DNA from: Lachnospiraceae bacterium
Lineage (GTDB): Bacteria; Bacillota; Clostridia; Lachnospirales; Lachnospiraceae
Direction of reading: 5' to 3'
DNA length: 64,000 nucleotides
Assembly (NCBI GenBank): GCA_022793375.1
Contig: JAAWCS010000021.1
Span: 62,001-126,000, forward strand
The notes under the pieces were generated by a model. The model had not been told where the DNA came from and searched no databases. It worked only from the letters and a program-made list of their open reading frames with translations. Positions 1 to 9,905 of this stretch are shown piece by piece. Numbering within the stretch: position 1 is the stretch's first letter; every line of letters begins with the position of its first letter. The position numbers and the translations under genes were made by a program.

Positions 1-615
1 GACGAAATTCCAGTACCCCAGCTGGTCGTCGCCGTAAGCCATGTAGCCGTATTTGCCGGTCGCGTCGTAGATCTGCTGCGAAGCGGCGATTAAGTCGTCC
101 CACGTCCAGTTCTCGTCGGGGTAGGCAACGCCCGCCGCGTCAAACATCTCCCGGTTGTAGACCAGGCAGACCGTATCCTTATCCTTGGGCACGCCGTACA
201 TCCGCCCGTCGCTCCCCTGGGAATTGGAACGGGAAACCTCTGAGAAATGATCCTCGTAGTAGGTAGCGCTCTCGTCGGCATAGAGATCGGTCACGTCGGC
301 CAGCATCCCATAGTCGGCATATTTAAGGATTTCGTTGGTGTGCATCCAGAAAATATCCGGCATCTGGTTGCTGATGGCGGAAGCCTCCAGCTTCGTCCAG
401 TACTCGCTCCAGCTCGTAACCTGGACTTCGATGACCACATCGGGATGCTGCGCCGTGTAGGCGTCGGCGACTGCCTGCATACCGTCGCGCTGTGCCACGT
501 CCCAGATCTGAAATGTCAGATGGGTCTTTCCATCGCTGCTGCCGCCGCATCCCGTCAGTCCCAGGAGCATCAGACATCCCAGAAAGAGCACAGCTAATTT
601 GTTAATCTTTTTCAC
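1..615 (-). CDS. sugar ABC transporter substrate-binding lipoprotein (N-terminal part)
   Basis: Family 1 extracellular solute-binding protein that would capture a sugar outside the membrane and hand it to ABC permeases. About 205 N-terminal codons are present and the rest lies beyond position 1. The protein opens with Lys-Lys-Ile, a hydrophobic stretch and a lipobox LTGC followed by Gly/Ser, so it is a diacylglyceryl lipoprotein. Mature-part motifs such as DVVIEVQVTSW and MPDIFWMHTNE are typical of this family. The start is GTG at 613-615, preceded by AAGGAGGG. It is divergent from an AraC regulator, a common arrangement for sugar uptake operons, and permease genes probably follow outside the window. 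The substrate cannot be read from sequence. Confidence 0.9.
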   Translation of the reverse strand, partial: MKKINKLAVLFLGCLMLLGLTGCGGSSDGKTHLTFQIWDVAQRDGMQAVADAYTAQHPDVVIEVQVTSWSEYWTKLEASAISNQMPDIFWMHTNEILKYADYGMLADVTDLYADESATYYEDHFSEVSRSNSQGSDGRMYGVPKDKDTVCLVYNREMFDAAGVAYPDENWTWDDLIAASQQIYDATGKYGYMAYGDDQLGYWNFV

Positions 616-976
616 AAAATGCCCTCCTTGCGTGATGATTTTTTGGGAGAATTCGTCCAGTCTTTATATCAAAATACGTGTTGACTTCTCCTCCCGAAAA
701 TGGTGCTGCATGTTTTCCAATTCGGCCGGTTTTGGAAAGAATTTGGTTATGTTGGTGAAAATGCACCAAATTTCTAAGCAGATTATAACAATTTGCCTAT
801 ATCCAGTAAATATCCTGCCGTGAAATTCATATACCATAATGTTAGATATGTACAAAATGTGATATCTATGCTAGAATTATGATATATAGGCTGCTTTAGG
901 CAAAAATGACAGGCAGGGCTGTCGCGAAAAAAGCGCCCGCTCTTAAAAGGACAGGGGAAAGGAGCAGGAAAGCACG
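616..976. promoter_or_regulatory. divergent intergenic region between sugar-binding protein and AraC gene
   Basis: This AT-rich gap of 361 bases must hold both divergent promoters. An inverted repeat AGATAT-N12-ATATCT lies at 844-867 and a TATGAT-like -10 element at 878-883 points toward the AraC gene. I find no convincing -35 box. A TATAAA-like element near 664-669 may serve the minus-strand gene. The inverted repeat is a candidate regulator site, by inference only. Confidence 0.4.
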
Positions 977-1828
977 ATGGAACGAGTGGTTTTTAAGATT
1001 TTCCCGAATGAGCGCTACATCGATTTGACCTTGTTTCAGTATGGGTGGGAAAAATGCCTTCCCTCCCACTCCTACGGGCCGGCGGCCCGCAACCATTATC
1101 TGTTTCACTTCATACTACACGGTACGGGGACGCTCTACAGCGACGATGGACAAGGGCAGACGCACACCTTCCGGCTGAAAAAAAACCAGGGCTTCCTCAT
1201 CTGCCCCGGACAGATCAACACTTATATCGCCGACCCGGAGGATCCCTGGGAGTACGCCTGGGTCGAGTTTGACGGGCTGCGCGCCCGGGAATTTCTCGAC
1301 GCGGCCGGACTTAACCGCGACACGCCGATCTACCACAGCCACCAAAAAGAGCTGCGCGAACGGATGCGCGACGAACTCCTGTCGATCGTACATAACAACG
1401 ATTCGTCGTTGTTCCAGATCGGGCATCTGTACCTGTTTCTCGACCGTTTGATCCAGTCCTCCTTTAATCACAAGACCATCAAACAGGGCAAATTAAAGGA
1501 TTTCTACATCCGCGAGGCAATCTCCTTTATCGAACAGAATTACGCGCACGCGATTACTGTCGAGGATATTGCTTCCTTTTGTAATCTGAACCGCAGCTAT
1601 TTGGGAAAGCTCTTCCGCGACGAGCTGAACCAGACCCCGCAGCAGTTTCTGATCTATTACCGCATGAACCAGGCCACGGAGCTTTTGAAGTTTTCGGAGA
1701 TGACGGTCGGCGAAGTCGGCAAGATGGTCGGATATCCGAATCAGCTGCACTTTTCACGGGCTTTTAAAAATGTGTTTGGGATGTCGCCCAGCCAATGGCG
1801 GGCGGAGAATAAGCTGGTGGGACCGTAG
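977..1828 (+). CDS. AraC family transcriptional regulator
   Basis: 283-residue regulator. Residues ~20-150 form an AraC-type cupin sensor (HYLFHFILHGTG, then an FLICPGQ segment). Residues ~180-280 hold two helix-turn-helix motifs (VEDIASFCNLNRSYLGKLF and VGEVGKMVGYPNQLHFSRAF), ending in the FGMSPSQWR signature. AAAGGAG about 14 bases upstream supports the ATG at 977. It is divergent from the sugar-binding lipoprotein gene, so it probably activates that uptake operon in response to the same sugar (inference). A consensus promoter for the next gene follows it, so it seems to be transcribed alone. Confidence 0.93.
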   Translation: MERVVFKIFPNERYIDLTLFQYGWEKCLPSHSYGPAARNHYLFHFILHGTGTLYSDDGQGQTHTFRLKKNQGFLICPGQINTYIADPEDPWEYAWVEFDGLRAREFLDAAGLNRDTPIYHSHQKELRERMRDELLSIVHNNDSSLFQIGHLYLFLDRLIQSSFNHKTIKQGKLKDFYIREAISFIEQNYAHAITVEDIASFCNLNRSYLGKLFRDELNQTPQQFLIYYRMNQATELLKFSEMTVGEVGKMVGYPNQLHFSRAFKNVFGMSPSQWRAENKLVGP

Positions 1829-1904
1829 ATAAAACTATTCCGGTGAAAAGGTCCGACCGCATCGTACTGCCGCCGATATTTCTTTTGTATCCGGCCTGCG
1901 GCTC

Positions 1905-1934
1905 TTGACAAACAAGCTCTCTCCTTTCTATAAT
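1905..1934 (+). promoter_or_regulatory. consensus vegetative promoter for the chemoreceptor gene
   Basis: TTGACA at 1905-1910, an 18-base spacer and TATAAT at 1929-1934, about 65 bases before the chemoreceptor start. Both hexamers match the housekeeping consensus exactly. Confidence 0.8.
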
Positions 1935-1998
1935 GAAATAGGTCGTTTCTCAAACGATTCTGTTTTATAAAAATAACTTATACATGAGGGGTGGAAAG

Positions 1999-3972
1999 AT
2001 GAAGAGTATCCGTAAGAAAATCACCGTGTGCCTGATGGCAACCGTCCTAACCGCGCTGATCTTGGTGGGCGCGGTCAGCATTGCTCTCAATTACCGGAGC
2101 ACCATCGCCACGGTAGGCCAGATGATGAGCGAAACCGCCGCCCTGGCCGCGGAGCGAGTGGAGCAGGAACTGACCGCTTACAAAAACGTTGCCATGGACA
2201 CCGGCTGCATTCCCCAGCTGTCCGACGACAGCGTGTCGCTGGAGGATAAGCTCGCTATCATCAACGAGCGCGTAACCATGCACGGCTTCCAGAGAGGCAA
2301 CATCGTCGACGCCGACGGTTTGAGCATCTTCGACGGAAAAGACTATTCGGATCGGGAGTATGTGCAGCAGGCCATGCAGGGCAAGGTCTACGTATCCGAA
2401 CCGCTGATCAGCAAAGTAACCGGGGAGTTGTCGATCATGGTTGCGGCGCCTCTCTATGCCGGCGGAAACCAGGGCGGCGAAATCGTCGGCGTCGTATATT
2501 TTGTGCCGCCGGAGACGTTCTTAAACGACATTGTATCTTCGATCAAGGTCAGCCCGAACAGCAAGGCCTACATGATCAATAAAAACGGCGATACCATCGC
2601 CGACATCACCCTGGACACCATCACAACACAGAATGTGGAGCGCGATGCCCAGAACGATTCTTCTCTGAAGGGACTGGCTGCAATCCATGCCGAAATGCGC
2701 CAGGGTAAAAACGGTTTTGGCAGTTTCCACGACTCGGACGGCCCCCGCTATGCGGCCTACGCACCGGTAAACGGCACCGACGGCTGGAGTGTGGCGATCA
2801 CTGCCATGAAAAAAGACTATCTCACCGACACCTATGTGGGCATCCTTATCAACATATTGGTAATCATCGGCTCCGCTCTGGCTTCTATCTCGGTAGCCGT
2901 GAAACTGTCCAACAATATCAGCGCACCGATGCAGGCCTGCTGCACGCGGATGACTCAGCTCGTTCAGGGCGATCTTACGTCCCCTGTCCCGCAGACAAAC
3001 GGCCAGGACGAGACGGCTCAGCTCACCCGCGCGACGGCCGACATGGTAAAGGGGCTCAACATCATTATCAATGACATCGGTTACCTGTTAAACCAGATGG
3101 CCAACCAAAACTTTGACGTTCAGTCAGAGTATCACGATGCTTATGTGGGCGAATTCCAGAACATTCTGCTGTCCATGCGCAATCTCAAGCAGAAGCTAAG
3201 CGGCACAATCCGCCAGATCGATTCCTCCGCCAGCCAGGTATCCAATGCCAGCGGCCAGGTATCCACCGGCGCTCAGTCGCTGAGCCAGGGTTCCATCTCG
3301 CAGGCCAGCGCCGTGCAGGAGCTCGCCGCCACCATCAACGATATCTCGGACAACGCCAAAAAGACAGCCGCCGCCGCCGACGAGGCCGGTCAGTTCGTAG
3401 GCCAGGCCGGCGCCCAGTTGGGCATCAGCGTCAGCTATGTCAAGGATCTGAATACGGCTATGGAACGGATTTCCCATTCCTCCGAAGAAATTTCCAAGAT
3501 TATTGCCACCATCGAAAACATCGCCTTCCAGACCAACATTCTCGCCCTCAACGCTTCGGTGGAAGCGGCCCGCGCCGGCACCGCCGGAAAGGGCTTCGCG
3601 GTCGTGGCTGACGAGGTGCGTAATCTGGCTTCGAAATCGGATGAAGCCGCCAAGGCCACCAAAGAACTCATTGAGAATTCCATCTCCGCCGTTACCGAAG
3701 GCGGCCAGGTAGTGAATAAGGTCACCGACGCTCTGGAGCAGACCAGCATCTACGCCGGACACGTGACCACGCAAATGGATATCGTCGTAAAAGCCGTCGC
3801 CGATCAGACCGTCGCGATCTCGCAGGTCACCGAGGGCATTGACCAGATTTCCAACGTGGTCCAGACCAACAGCGCTACCGCCGAGGAGAGCGCCGCGGCC
3901 AGCGAACAGCTGTCGGCTGAGGCGAACGGTCTGAAACAGTTGGTGGATCAATTCACTTTGGCCAGAGACTGA
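1999..3972 (+). CDS. methyl-accepting chemotaxis protein with Cache sensor
   Basis: Transmembrane chemoreceptor of 657 residues. A membrane segment at ~8-30 is followed by a Cache-type extracellular domain ([20 protein letters not shown]), a second membrane segment near 275-300, a HAMP linker and a long cytoplasmic coiled coil. The conserved signalling tip has [17 protein letters not shown] and [13 protein letters not shown], which bind CheA/CheW. There is no C-terminal CheR-tethering pentapeptide. I chose the ATG at 1999 over the in-frame ATG at 1984 because GAGGGGTGG lies just before it. No other chemotaxis gene is nearby. It fits a motile organism, given the flagellin at 36-37 kb. The ligand is unknown; Cache receptors often sense amino acids or organic acids. 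Confidence 0.95.
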   Translation: MKSIRKKITVCLMATVLTALILVGAVSIALNYRSTIATVGQMMSETAALAAERVEQELTAYKNVAMDTGCIPQLSDDSVSLEDKLAIINERVTMHGFQRGNIVDADGLSIFDGKDYSDREYVQQAMQGKVYVSEPLISKVTGELSIMVAAPLYAGGNQGGEIVGVVYFVPPETFLNDIVSSIKVSPNSKAYMINKNGDTIADITLDTITTQNVERDAQNDSSLKGLAAIHAEMRQGKNGFGSFHDSDGPRYAAYAPVNGTDGWSVAITAMKKDYLTDTYVGILINILVIIGSALASISVAVKLSNNISAPMQACCTRMTQLVQGDLTSPVPQTNGQDETAQLTRATADMVKGLNIIINDIGYLLNQMANQNFDVQSEYHDAYVGEFQNILLSMRNLKQKLSGTIRQIDSSASQVSNASGQVSTGAQSLSQGSISQASAVQELAATINDISDNAKKTAAAADEAGQFVGQAGAQLGISVSYVKDLNTAMERISHSSEEISKIIATIENIAFQTNILALNASVEAARAGTAGKGFAVVADEVRNLASKSDEAAKATKELIENSISAVTEGGQVVNKVTDALEQTSIYAGHVTTQMDIVVKAVADQTVAISQVTEGIDQISNVVQTNSATAEESAAASEQLSAEANGLKQLVDQFTLARD

Positions 3973-4003
3973 CGGCTTTTGCCGGGGACTTGTAAAAGAA
4001 AGT

Positions 4004-4045
4004 AAGGAGTTGTTGCAAAGCAAATTTTGCAACAACTCCTTTTTT
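4004..4045 (+). terminator. strong intrinsic terminator after the chemoreceptor gene
   Basis: A perfect 16-bp stem (AAGGAGTTGTTGCAAA at 4004-4019 with its complement at 4026-4041), a 6-base loop and a run of Ts. It lies between convergent genes. Confidence 0.92.
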
Positions 4046-4085
4046 GATCTTTATGCCAAAAGCATTGCCCGGCAGGGAAACTCCC

Positions 4086-5657
4086 TTATTTTCTGTTTTC
4101 CTCGATGATGCACTCGTGTTCTTTTGTTTTTTTATTGTAGTTTATTCCTACCAATAAAAGATTTCCGTGATATTCACTAAGGCTTTTACAGTATTCATTT
4201 CTTTTGATCTGTTCCAATGCGCCCGCCGCGCTTTGATCCCACTTTAATTCCACTACCAGTGCTGGTTTTTCCGGGAAACGTTTTCTCGGAAGGAACACCA
4301 GATCGGCAAATCCTTTTCCGCCGGCCCACTCCCGATGTACCGTATAAAAATTCCTGGCAGCATATAAGGCCAGCGAAATCGTATAGCTCAGAGCGTTTTC
4401 ATCGTTGTACTGGATATGGGACGTCTCAAAATGGGCCTCCTGTATACGTTCTGCCACCAGTGCCGGGCGCTTGTCCCAAATCGCCGCCAGCGTATCGGCT
4501 GAATTTTTCAGCGCCTTCGATATCTCTCCCCAGTCCGACACGGACACGGCATTTACATATTCCGAACGAACTTCATCATTGGGAATAAATACGCATTTAT
4601 TTACGTCGTCATACGCCAAATATCCCAGATGGATTAAAAGCGTAAGGACGTCGTCCTCTGTCCGAAATGTCGCCATATCGTTGATAAAGCTCCCGGTGTT
4701 GACCGGGATCCGTTCGCCGGCCAACATGCTTAGTATATCATCCTTCAGACCGTCAAAATTCAGATCGATATATGTCTGCAGGGCTTCAAACGATTCCGTC
4801 TGGTTCCAGTAATTGCCGATTTTTCCAAGCCGCATACAGCTTATAACAGAGCGAGGACTGTAAACGCACGGTTCTGTCTCAAAGGAGTAGCCGTCATACC
4901 AGTTTTTCACCTCCTCCATATCGATTGCGTATCGGCGGCAAAGCTCCTCAACCTCCCGCTCCGTAAAACCGACATAGGAGGCCAGCGGCCCTGGTTCCAA
5001 CATTGTAAATTCATCAAACATATTTAAGGCCGAATGCGTGCCGTACTTTTTGATCGGAAGGATTCCCGTCATATAGGCAAGATGGATGTATCCCTTATCC
5101 TTTATTAAATTGCGCAGAAAATCAAGATAGCGTTCCTGCGCCGCTTTTTCTGTTTTGTATTCGCGGAAAATGCAGTCCCACTCGTCGATGATAATCACAA
5201 ACGGGCGTCTCGTTGCGGCATACATATCCTGCATGGTTCTCGCCAGATTGGTTGTATCAAAATAACGCAGACCGGGATACTTTTCCAGCAGTTCCCACAG
5301 CACGCTTTTCTGGATCAGCGCAAGCATCTCTTCCATATCCTTACTCTGGCTCAGGAATTCTTGCATATTCAGAAAAATCGTGTCATATTTGTTGAGATAT
5401 TTTTTAAAATCCTGGCTTTGGGCAATGGCAAACGGCGAAAACAGCGCTTCGGAATCACAGCCGCAGCTATAATATGCCGCCAACATGGCGGCCGCCATCG
5501 ACTTGCCAAAACGGCGCGGCCGGCTTACGCAGAGACAGCCCTGCATGGTGTTTACCACCTTGTTCGTATACTGAAGCATTCCGGTCTTATCCACATAGAT
5601 TTCCGAATTTACCATCTTGCAGAATACTTCATTGTCCGGATTTAAGTATGTTCCCAT
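4086..5657 (-). CDS. AAA-ATPase-like protein with PD-(D/E)XK nuclease-like C-terminus
   Basis: 523 residues. The N-terminal ~350 residues match the AAA-ATPase_like family: Walker A in PRRFGKSMAAAML near residue 50 and Walker B in FVIIIDEWD near residue 160. The C-terminus has a PD-(D/E)XK-type pattern, with an Asp in KGFADLVFLP and then VVELKWD, as in the PDDEXK_9 family that usually ends these proteins. Members are often multicopy in gut Clostridia and Bacteroidota, and their role is not established. The start at 5657 (MGTYLNPDN) follows AGAAAGGGCGG; an ATG nine codons upstream lacks such a site. It is a lone gene, with a promoter candidate just upstream and a terminator on the opposite side. 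Confidence 0.85.
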   Translation of the reverse strand: MGTYLNPDNEVFCKMVNSEIYVDKTGMLQYTNKVVNTMQGCLCVSRPRRFGKSMAAAMLAAYYSCGCDSEALFSPFAIAQSQDFKKYLNKYDTIFLNMQEFLSQSKDMEEMLALIQKSVLWELLEKYPGLRYFDTTNLARTMQDMYAATRRPFVIIIDEWDCIFREYKTEKAAQERYLDFLRNLIKDKGYIHLAYMTGILPIKKYGTHSALNMFDEFTMLEPGPLASYVGFTEREVEELCRRYAIDMEEVKNWYDGYSFETEPCVYSPRSVISCMRLGKIGNYWNQTESFEALQTYIDLNFDGLKDDILSMLAGERIPVNTGSFINDMATFRTEDDVLTLLIHLGYLAYDDVNKCVFIPNDEVRSEYVNAVSVSDWGEISKALKNSADTLAAIWDKRPALVAERIQEAHFETSHIQYNDENALSYTISLALYAARNFYTVHREWAGGKGFADLVFLPRKRFPEKPALVVELKWDQSAAGALEQIKRNEYCKSLSEYHGNLLLVGINYNKKTKEHECIIEENRK

Positions 5658-5697
5658 CAAACCGCCCTTTCTCCATACATCCATACGCTGTTTTTTA

Positions 5698-5726
5698 ACG
5701 CTACCCTACTCCTGTTTCCCTGTCAA
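5698..5726 (-). promoter_or_regulatory. probable promoter of the AAA-ATPase-like gene
   Basis: On the minus strand, TTGACA (5721-5726), a 17-base spacer and TAGCGT (5698-5703). The -35 box is perfect and the -10 box is weak. Confidence 0.45.
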
Positions 5727-5758
5727 CTGGGGGCTGCCGCTTCCGGCAGTTCCTGTAA

Positions 5759-7696
5759 TTACTGCTTTTTCTTATGCACATGGCGGATCGTCCGTTTCTT
5801 GCGCGGCCTGTCCTCCGTGCCGGCCTTATCCCTTATACGACCGGCCTTTTTATTGGGCCCGTCGCTGCCGGCCGCGCCCGGCCCTCTTAGCCTTTGTCCG
5901 TCCCGGCGCGGCCGGATCAGGCACTTCGGCCCGTATCCGATCAAATCCTCCCGTCCGGCCTTTATCAGCGCTTCTTCAATCTGTTCCCGGTTTTTGGGGT
6001 CGCGGTACTGAATCAGCGCCCGCTGCAGGGCCTTTTCATGGGGATTTTTCGGCACGTAGACCGGCTCCATCGTCCGCGGATCCAGCCCCGTATAGTACAT
6101 GCAGGTAGAAATCGTCGAGGGCGTAGGGTAAAAATCCTGTACCTGCTCCGGCATATACCCCAGGTCGCGGACAAATTCCGCCAGTTCCACGGCTTCTTTC
6201 ATTCCGCAGCCAGGATGGGAACTCATCAGATACGGAACTAAAAACTGCTTCTGGCCCAGCCGTTCGTTGACCGACCGGTAGCGGCGGCAAAATTCCTCAA
6301 AAACCGAGCGCGGCGGCTTGCCCATCCGCCGTAATACCGGCCCGGATACATGTTCCGGCGCCACCTTGAGCTGACCGCTCACATGATAGCGGCACAATTC
6401 CTCCAGAAGCGCATCGTTATCGTCCGCCAGCATATAGTCAAAACGCAGGCCGGAACGGATAAAGACTTTTTTGACTCCCGGCACGGCCCGCAGCTTGCGA
6501 AGCAGCGCAATGTAGTCCGTGTGGTCCACCGCCAGATTCGGACAGGGCTTGGGAAACAGGCATTGGCGGTTGGGGCAGACGCCGCGTGTCAGCTGCTTTT
6601 GGCAGGAGGGAGCGCGGAAATTGGCGGTCGGCCCGCCCACGTCGTGGATATAGCCCTTAAATCCGTTTTCTTTGGTCATGCGCTCCGCTTCGGCCAGCAG
6701 TGATTCATGGCTTCGCACCTGCACGGTCCGCCCCTGGTGAAACGTCAGCGCGCAGAAGCTGCAGCCGCCGAAACAGCCGCGGTTGCTGACCAGGCTGAAG
6801 CGAATCTCCGCAATCGCCGGAACACCGCCTTCGGCCTCGTAAGAAGGATGATACGTCCTCTTATAAGGCAACGCGTAGATTGCGTCCATCTCCGGCGTTG
6901 TAAGCACAGCGGCCGGCGGGTTCTGCACCACATAGAAATCCTCATAACGTTCCGCCAGCCGGCGGCCGCTGTGCGAATCCGTATGGCAGTATTGTATATA
7001 GAAGCTTTTGGCATACGCCCGCTTGTCCTCTTTTAACTCCTTAAAATCCGGCAGCCGCAGAATATCCTTTTCCTTTGGCAGATTGCGGCACTTGTAAACC
7101 GTGCCGGGAATAAAGGTAATCTCCTGCACGGGAAGTTTTGCCTCCAATGCCTCGGCAATCTCCACGATCGAGCGCTCTCCCATTCCGTAGCTGACAAGAT
7201 CCGCTCCCGAATCGATGAGAATCGAATGTTTCAGCCGGTCGGACCAATAATCGTAATGGGCCAGCCGGCGCAGGCTGGCCTCGATCCCGCCGATCACAAT
7301 CGGGATGTTTTTATAGACCCGGCGGATCAGCTGGCAGTAAACGACCGTCGCGTAATCCGGCCGCTTTCCAGTCCGGCCGCCCGGCGTGTAGGCATCGTTT
7401 TGACGGCGTTTTTTAGCTACGGTATAGTGGTTGACCATTGAATCCATATTGCCGGCGCTGACCAAAAATCCCAGCCGCGGACGGCCAAATACCTGAATGC
7501 TCTCTTCCTTTCGCCAGTCGGGCTGTGAAAGGATCGCTACCCGAAAGCCATGAGCCTCCAACACGCGGCTGATGATGGCATGGCCGAAGGACGGATGATC
7601 GACGTAGGCGTCGCCGATCACGTACACAAAATCCGCCTGCTGCCAGCCGCGTTCCTCCATCTCTTCTCTTGTAACCGGCAAAAATCCCTGGTTCAT
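5759..7696 (-). CDS. YgiQ family radical SAM protein
   Basis: 645-residue radical S-adenosylmethionine protein of the YgiQ/UPF0313 family, whose reaction is unknown. An N-terminal YgiQ domain (GDAYVDHPSFGHAIISRVLE, IVIGGIEASLRRLAHYDYW) precedes a radical SAM core with the 4Fe-4S triad GCFGGCSFC (C-x3-C-x2-C) and a DVGGPTANF segment. The C-terminal part is basic and Lys/Arg rich (the end reads RKKRTIRHVHKKKQ). The ATG at 7696 (MNQGFLPVTRE) has AAAGGA upstream; the open frame extends 16 codons further without a site. It starts soon after the stop of the HAD gene and probably belongs to the same transcription unit. Confidence 0.93.
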   Translation of the reverse strand: MNQGFLPVTREEMEERGWQQADFVYVIGDAYVDHPSFGHAIISRVLEAHGFRVAILSQPDWRKEESIQVFGRPRLGFLVSAGNMDSMVNHYTVAKKRRQNDAYTPGGRTGKRPDYATVVYCQLIRRVYKNIPIVIGGIEASLRRLAHYDYWSDRLKHSILIDSGADLVSYGMGERSIVEIAEALEAKLPVQEITFIPGTVYKCRNLPKEKDILRLPDFKELKEDKRAYAKSFYIQYCHTDSHSGRRLAERYEDFYVVQNPPAAVLTTPEMDAIYALPYKRTYHPSYEAEGGVPAIAEIRFSLVSNRGCFGGCSFCALTFHQGRTVQVRSHESLLAEAERMTKENGFKGYIHDVGGPTANFRAPSCQKQLTRGVCPNRQCLFPKPCPNLAVDHTDYIALLRKLRAVPGVKKVFIRSGLRFDYMLADDNDALLEELCRYHVSGQLKVAPEHVSGPVLRRMGKPPRSVFEEFCRRYRSVNERLGQKQFLVPYLMSSHPGCGMKEAVELAEFVRDLGYMPEQVQDFYPTPSTISTCMYYTGLDPRTMEPVYVPKNPHEKALQRALIQYRDPKNREQIEEALIKAGREDLIGYGPKCLIRPRRDGQRLRGPGAAGSDGPNKKAGRIRDKAGTEDRPRKKRTIRHVHKKKQ

Positions 7697-7749
7697 CGCA
7701 TATGTCCTTTCATGCCTTGGTGGTGCGCCGCCTAAACGGCACATGTATG

Positions 7750-8415
7750 TTACTGCAAAAGTTCCCTGAAATCGCGGATCACAAAGTCCGCCAGCCGCCG
7801 TTTTTCCTCCATACAGTATGCCGAATATGCGTCCTCGACCGCACAGACCGTCATCCCGGCCCGCTTTCCGGCCAGCAGGCCGGCCGGGATATCCTCAAAG
7901 ACAATGCATTCTTCGAAAGCCACGCCCAGCACCTGCGCCGCATGCAGATAGATATCGGGAGCCGGCTTGCCGGCGTTGACCTCGCAAGCCGTAACCACAT
8001 AGTCGATCTCGCCGCCAATCCCCCGGGCTTTTATTGCCATGTCAATCAATTCCCGGGAATTGCTGGTGCAGATCGCGGTCAAAAAGCCGCGCTTCTTCAG
8101 CTCCTGCAAAAACGCTTTGGCGCCCGGTTTTAACGGAACCTTTGTACAATACTTTTCACGGGCCATCTCGTTCCAGACCGCCTTAATCTCCTCTTCGCTC
8201 TCCGGCAGACGAAAGGTTTCTTTAAAATAACGGGCCGTCTCCGAAAAACTCATTCCCTCGATGGATGCCTGCAGCGTATCCGGCATCGGCAGCCCTCTCT
8301 GCCCCAAAAAGTCAATATCGATCTGCCGCCAGATCCACATCGAATCGACCAGTGTGCCGTCCATGTCAAACAGCGCGGCCTTTTTTCCGTGCAACAGCCG
8401 TCTTGCGTCCTCCAT
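7750..8415 (-). CDS. HAD superfamily phosphatase (beta-phosphoglucomutase-like)
   Basis: 221-residue HAD subfamily IA hydrolase. Motif I is FDMDGTLVDS (nucleophile and acid-base Asp), motif II the Thr/Ser in ICTSNS, motif III the Lys in the GKPAPDIY segment, and motif IV VFEDIPAGLLAGKRAGM. A helical cap lies between motif I and residue ~90. Such enzymes dephosphorylate or isomerise small sugar phosphates; the substrate is not readable. AAGGAG about 8 bases before the ATG supports the start. It lies between rRNA methylase and YgiQ genes on the same strand, with a 32-base gap upstream, so co-transcription is likely. Confidence 0.93.
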   Translation of the reverse strand: MEDARRLLHGKKAALFDMDGTLVDSMWIWRQIDIDFLGQRGLPMPDTLQASIEGMSFSETARYFKETFRLPESEEEIKAVWNEMAREKYCTKVPLKPGAKAFLQELKKRGFLTAICTSNSRELIDMAIKARGIGGEIDYVVTACEVNAGKPAPDIYLHAAQVLGVAFEECIVFEDIPAGLLAGKRAGMTVCAVEDAYSAYCMEEKRRLADFVIRDFRELLQ

Positions 8416-8447
8416 CCTTTGTACTCCTTTTCTTAGACATTCCTATC

Positions 8448-9905
8448 CTATTGCAGACGCCAGCCGGGCGCGTAATAATTTTTCAGCGAATCCCCCGCCC
8501 GCTTGGCCCATCCAAGCGGCAGGCCGCCGCACAATACCAGGCACCAGCCCGCGCCCCCTCGATTCTCCGCCCCCGAAGTCTCGATCGTCTCCCCCTTCAG
8601 ATAGCGGATCACCCGCCCGTCCGCCGGCGCAAAATCGACCGTATTGGCAAACTGCTCCTTCTTTAAAGCCATCGCCAATGCCTGCGAAGGCTCAAATCGG
8701 TTCTTTTTGAGTTCCCCCAGCAAAAGGCCTGTCCGTAAAAACCGCAGATGTTTCAGCCCATCAATCGGCATCGGCAGTTCATAAAGCTGTCCCTTTTGCT
8801 CATACCAGTTTTCGGTCTGCCAGGCACAATTTTCGGTCATGTCAAAAAAATACCGCATTGTCTGCTCCTGCTCACGGCTGAGAGAAGCGCCCGACACTAA
8901 GCGGTCCGCGCTGCCCAGACGCGCGGCGCCGGCGCCTAAGCCGCGCCTGGAACGTACAGCGTCCTTCAAGCGCATGCCGCCGGGATTTGCGCCGCCGGCC
9001 TCCTCACCGGGTACAGCCCCCGCGGACCGCATCGCGTCCGGCAGACCATCTCCCCCGGCCTCCCGCTCAAAAAGCGCCGCATACTGCCCCTCGCCCCGGC
9101 AGCGGTGCGGCCACAGTTTTTCTTCTTTTAACAGCCGCAGGCCCGGATGCGTCTGCTCCAGCCAGGCCGCATTTTCCTCGTCCTCCTGCCGGTTAAAGGT
9201 GCAGGTCGAATAGACCAGGCGGCCGCCGGGACGCAAAAGCCGGCCCGCCTGCGCCAAAATCTCCCGCTGCAGGGGCTGATAAAATGCCGGCCCTTTCTCC
9301 TGCCACTGCCGGCACATGGACGGTTCCCGGCGAAACATCCCCTCCCCCGAACAGGGCGCATCCACAAGGATTTTATCAAAAAACGCCGGGAAGGCTTCCG
9401 CCAGCCGCTTTGGCTCCTCCGCCGTTACCAGAAAGCGGCGCACGCCAAAGCGTTCCAGGTTTTTTACGATCGCCCGTCCCCGCGAAGCGCTGATGTCATT
9501 GGATACCAGCAGGCCGCTGTCTCCCATCGCGTCGATCAGCTGGGTCGATTTGCCGCCGGGCGCGGCGCACAGATCAAGCACCCGCTCGCCGGGGCGCACG
9601 TCCAAAAGTTCGGCCGGCAGCATTGCGCTCGGTTCCTGGATATAATAGGCTCCCGCAAAATGCATCGGATGTTTTCCCGGCGACCAGCGGCCGGCTTCTT
9701 CTTCGGAAAGGCAGCGCCCCCGCGGGCACCAGGGAATCGGCTCGCCGGGCAGGGCGGCGTCGGCTCTCTCTTCTTTTCCGACGCCCTTTTGTCCGTTAAA
9801 CCTAAGGCCGCGCCACGCCGGCTGCTCATAAGCGGCAAGAAACGCCGGGTACTGCGTACCCAGCTCCTGTTCCATCTGTTTTATAAAATCCTGCGGCAGT
9901 TCCAT
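8448..9905 (-). CDS. RsmF-type rRNA cytosine-C5 methyltransferase
   Basis: 485-residue NOL1/NOP2/Sun family RNA m5C methyltransferase. The SAM-binding motif is VLDLCAAPGGKSTQL (residues ~110-124). The two catalytic cysteines lie in VDAPCSGEGMFRR and LVYSTCTFNRQEDEENA. The C-terminal ~150 residues match the RsmF extension and PUA-like end. A low-complexity Gly/Ala/Arg linker (~285-345) separates the catalytic core from the tail and looks disordered. The start has AAAAGGAGATACGG just upstream. It is followed closely by the HAD phosphatase. The likely product is m5C in 16S rRNA; the exact position is not determinable here. Confidence 0.93.
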   Translation of the reverse strand: MELPQDFIKQMEQELGTQYPAFLAAYEQPAWRGLRFNGQKGVGKEERADAALPGEPIPWCPRGRCLSEEEAGRWSPGKHPMHFAGAYYIQEPSAMLPAELLDVRPGERVLDLCAAPGGKSTQLIDAMGDSGLLVSNDISASRGRAIVKNLERFGVRRFLVTAEEPKRLAEAFPAFFDKILVDAPCSGEGMFRREPSMCRQWQEKGPAFYQPLQREILAQAGRLLRPGGRLVYSTCTFNRQEDEENAAWLEQTHPGLRLLKEEKLWPHRCRGEGQYAALFEREAGGDGLPDAMRSAGAVPGEEAGGANPGGMRLKDAVRSRRGLGAGAARLGSADRLVSGASLSREQEQTMRYFFDMTENCAWQTENWYEQKGQLYELPMPIDGLKHLRFLRTGLLLGELKKNRFEPSQALAMALKKEQFANTVDFAPADGRVIRYLKGETIETSGAENRGGAGWCLVLCGGLPLGWAKRAGDSLKNYYAPGWRLQ

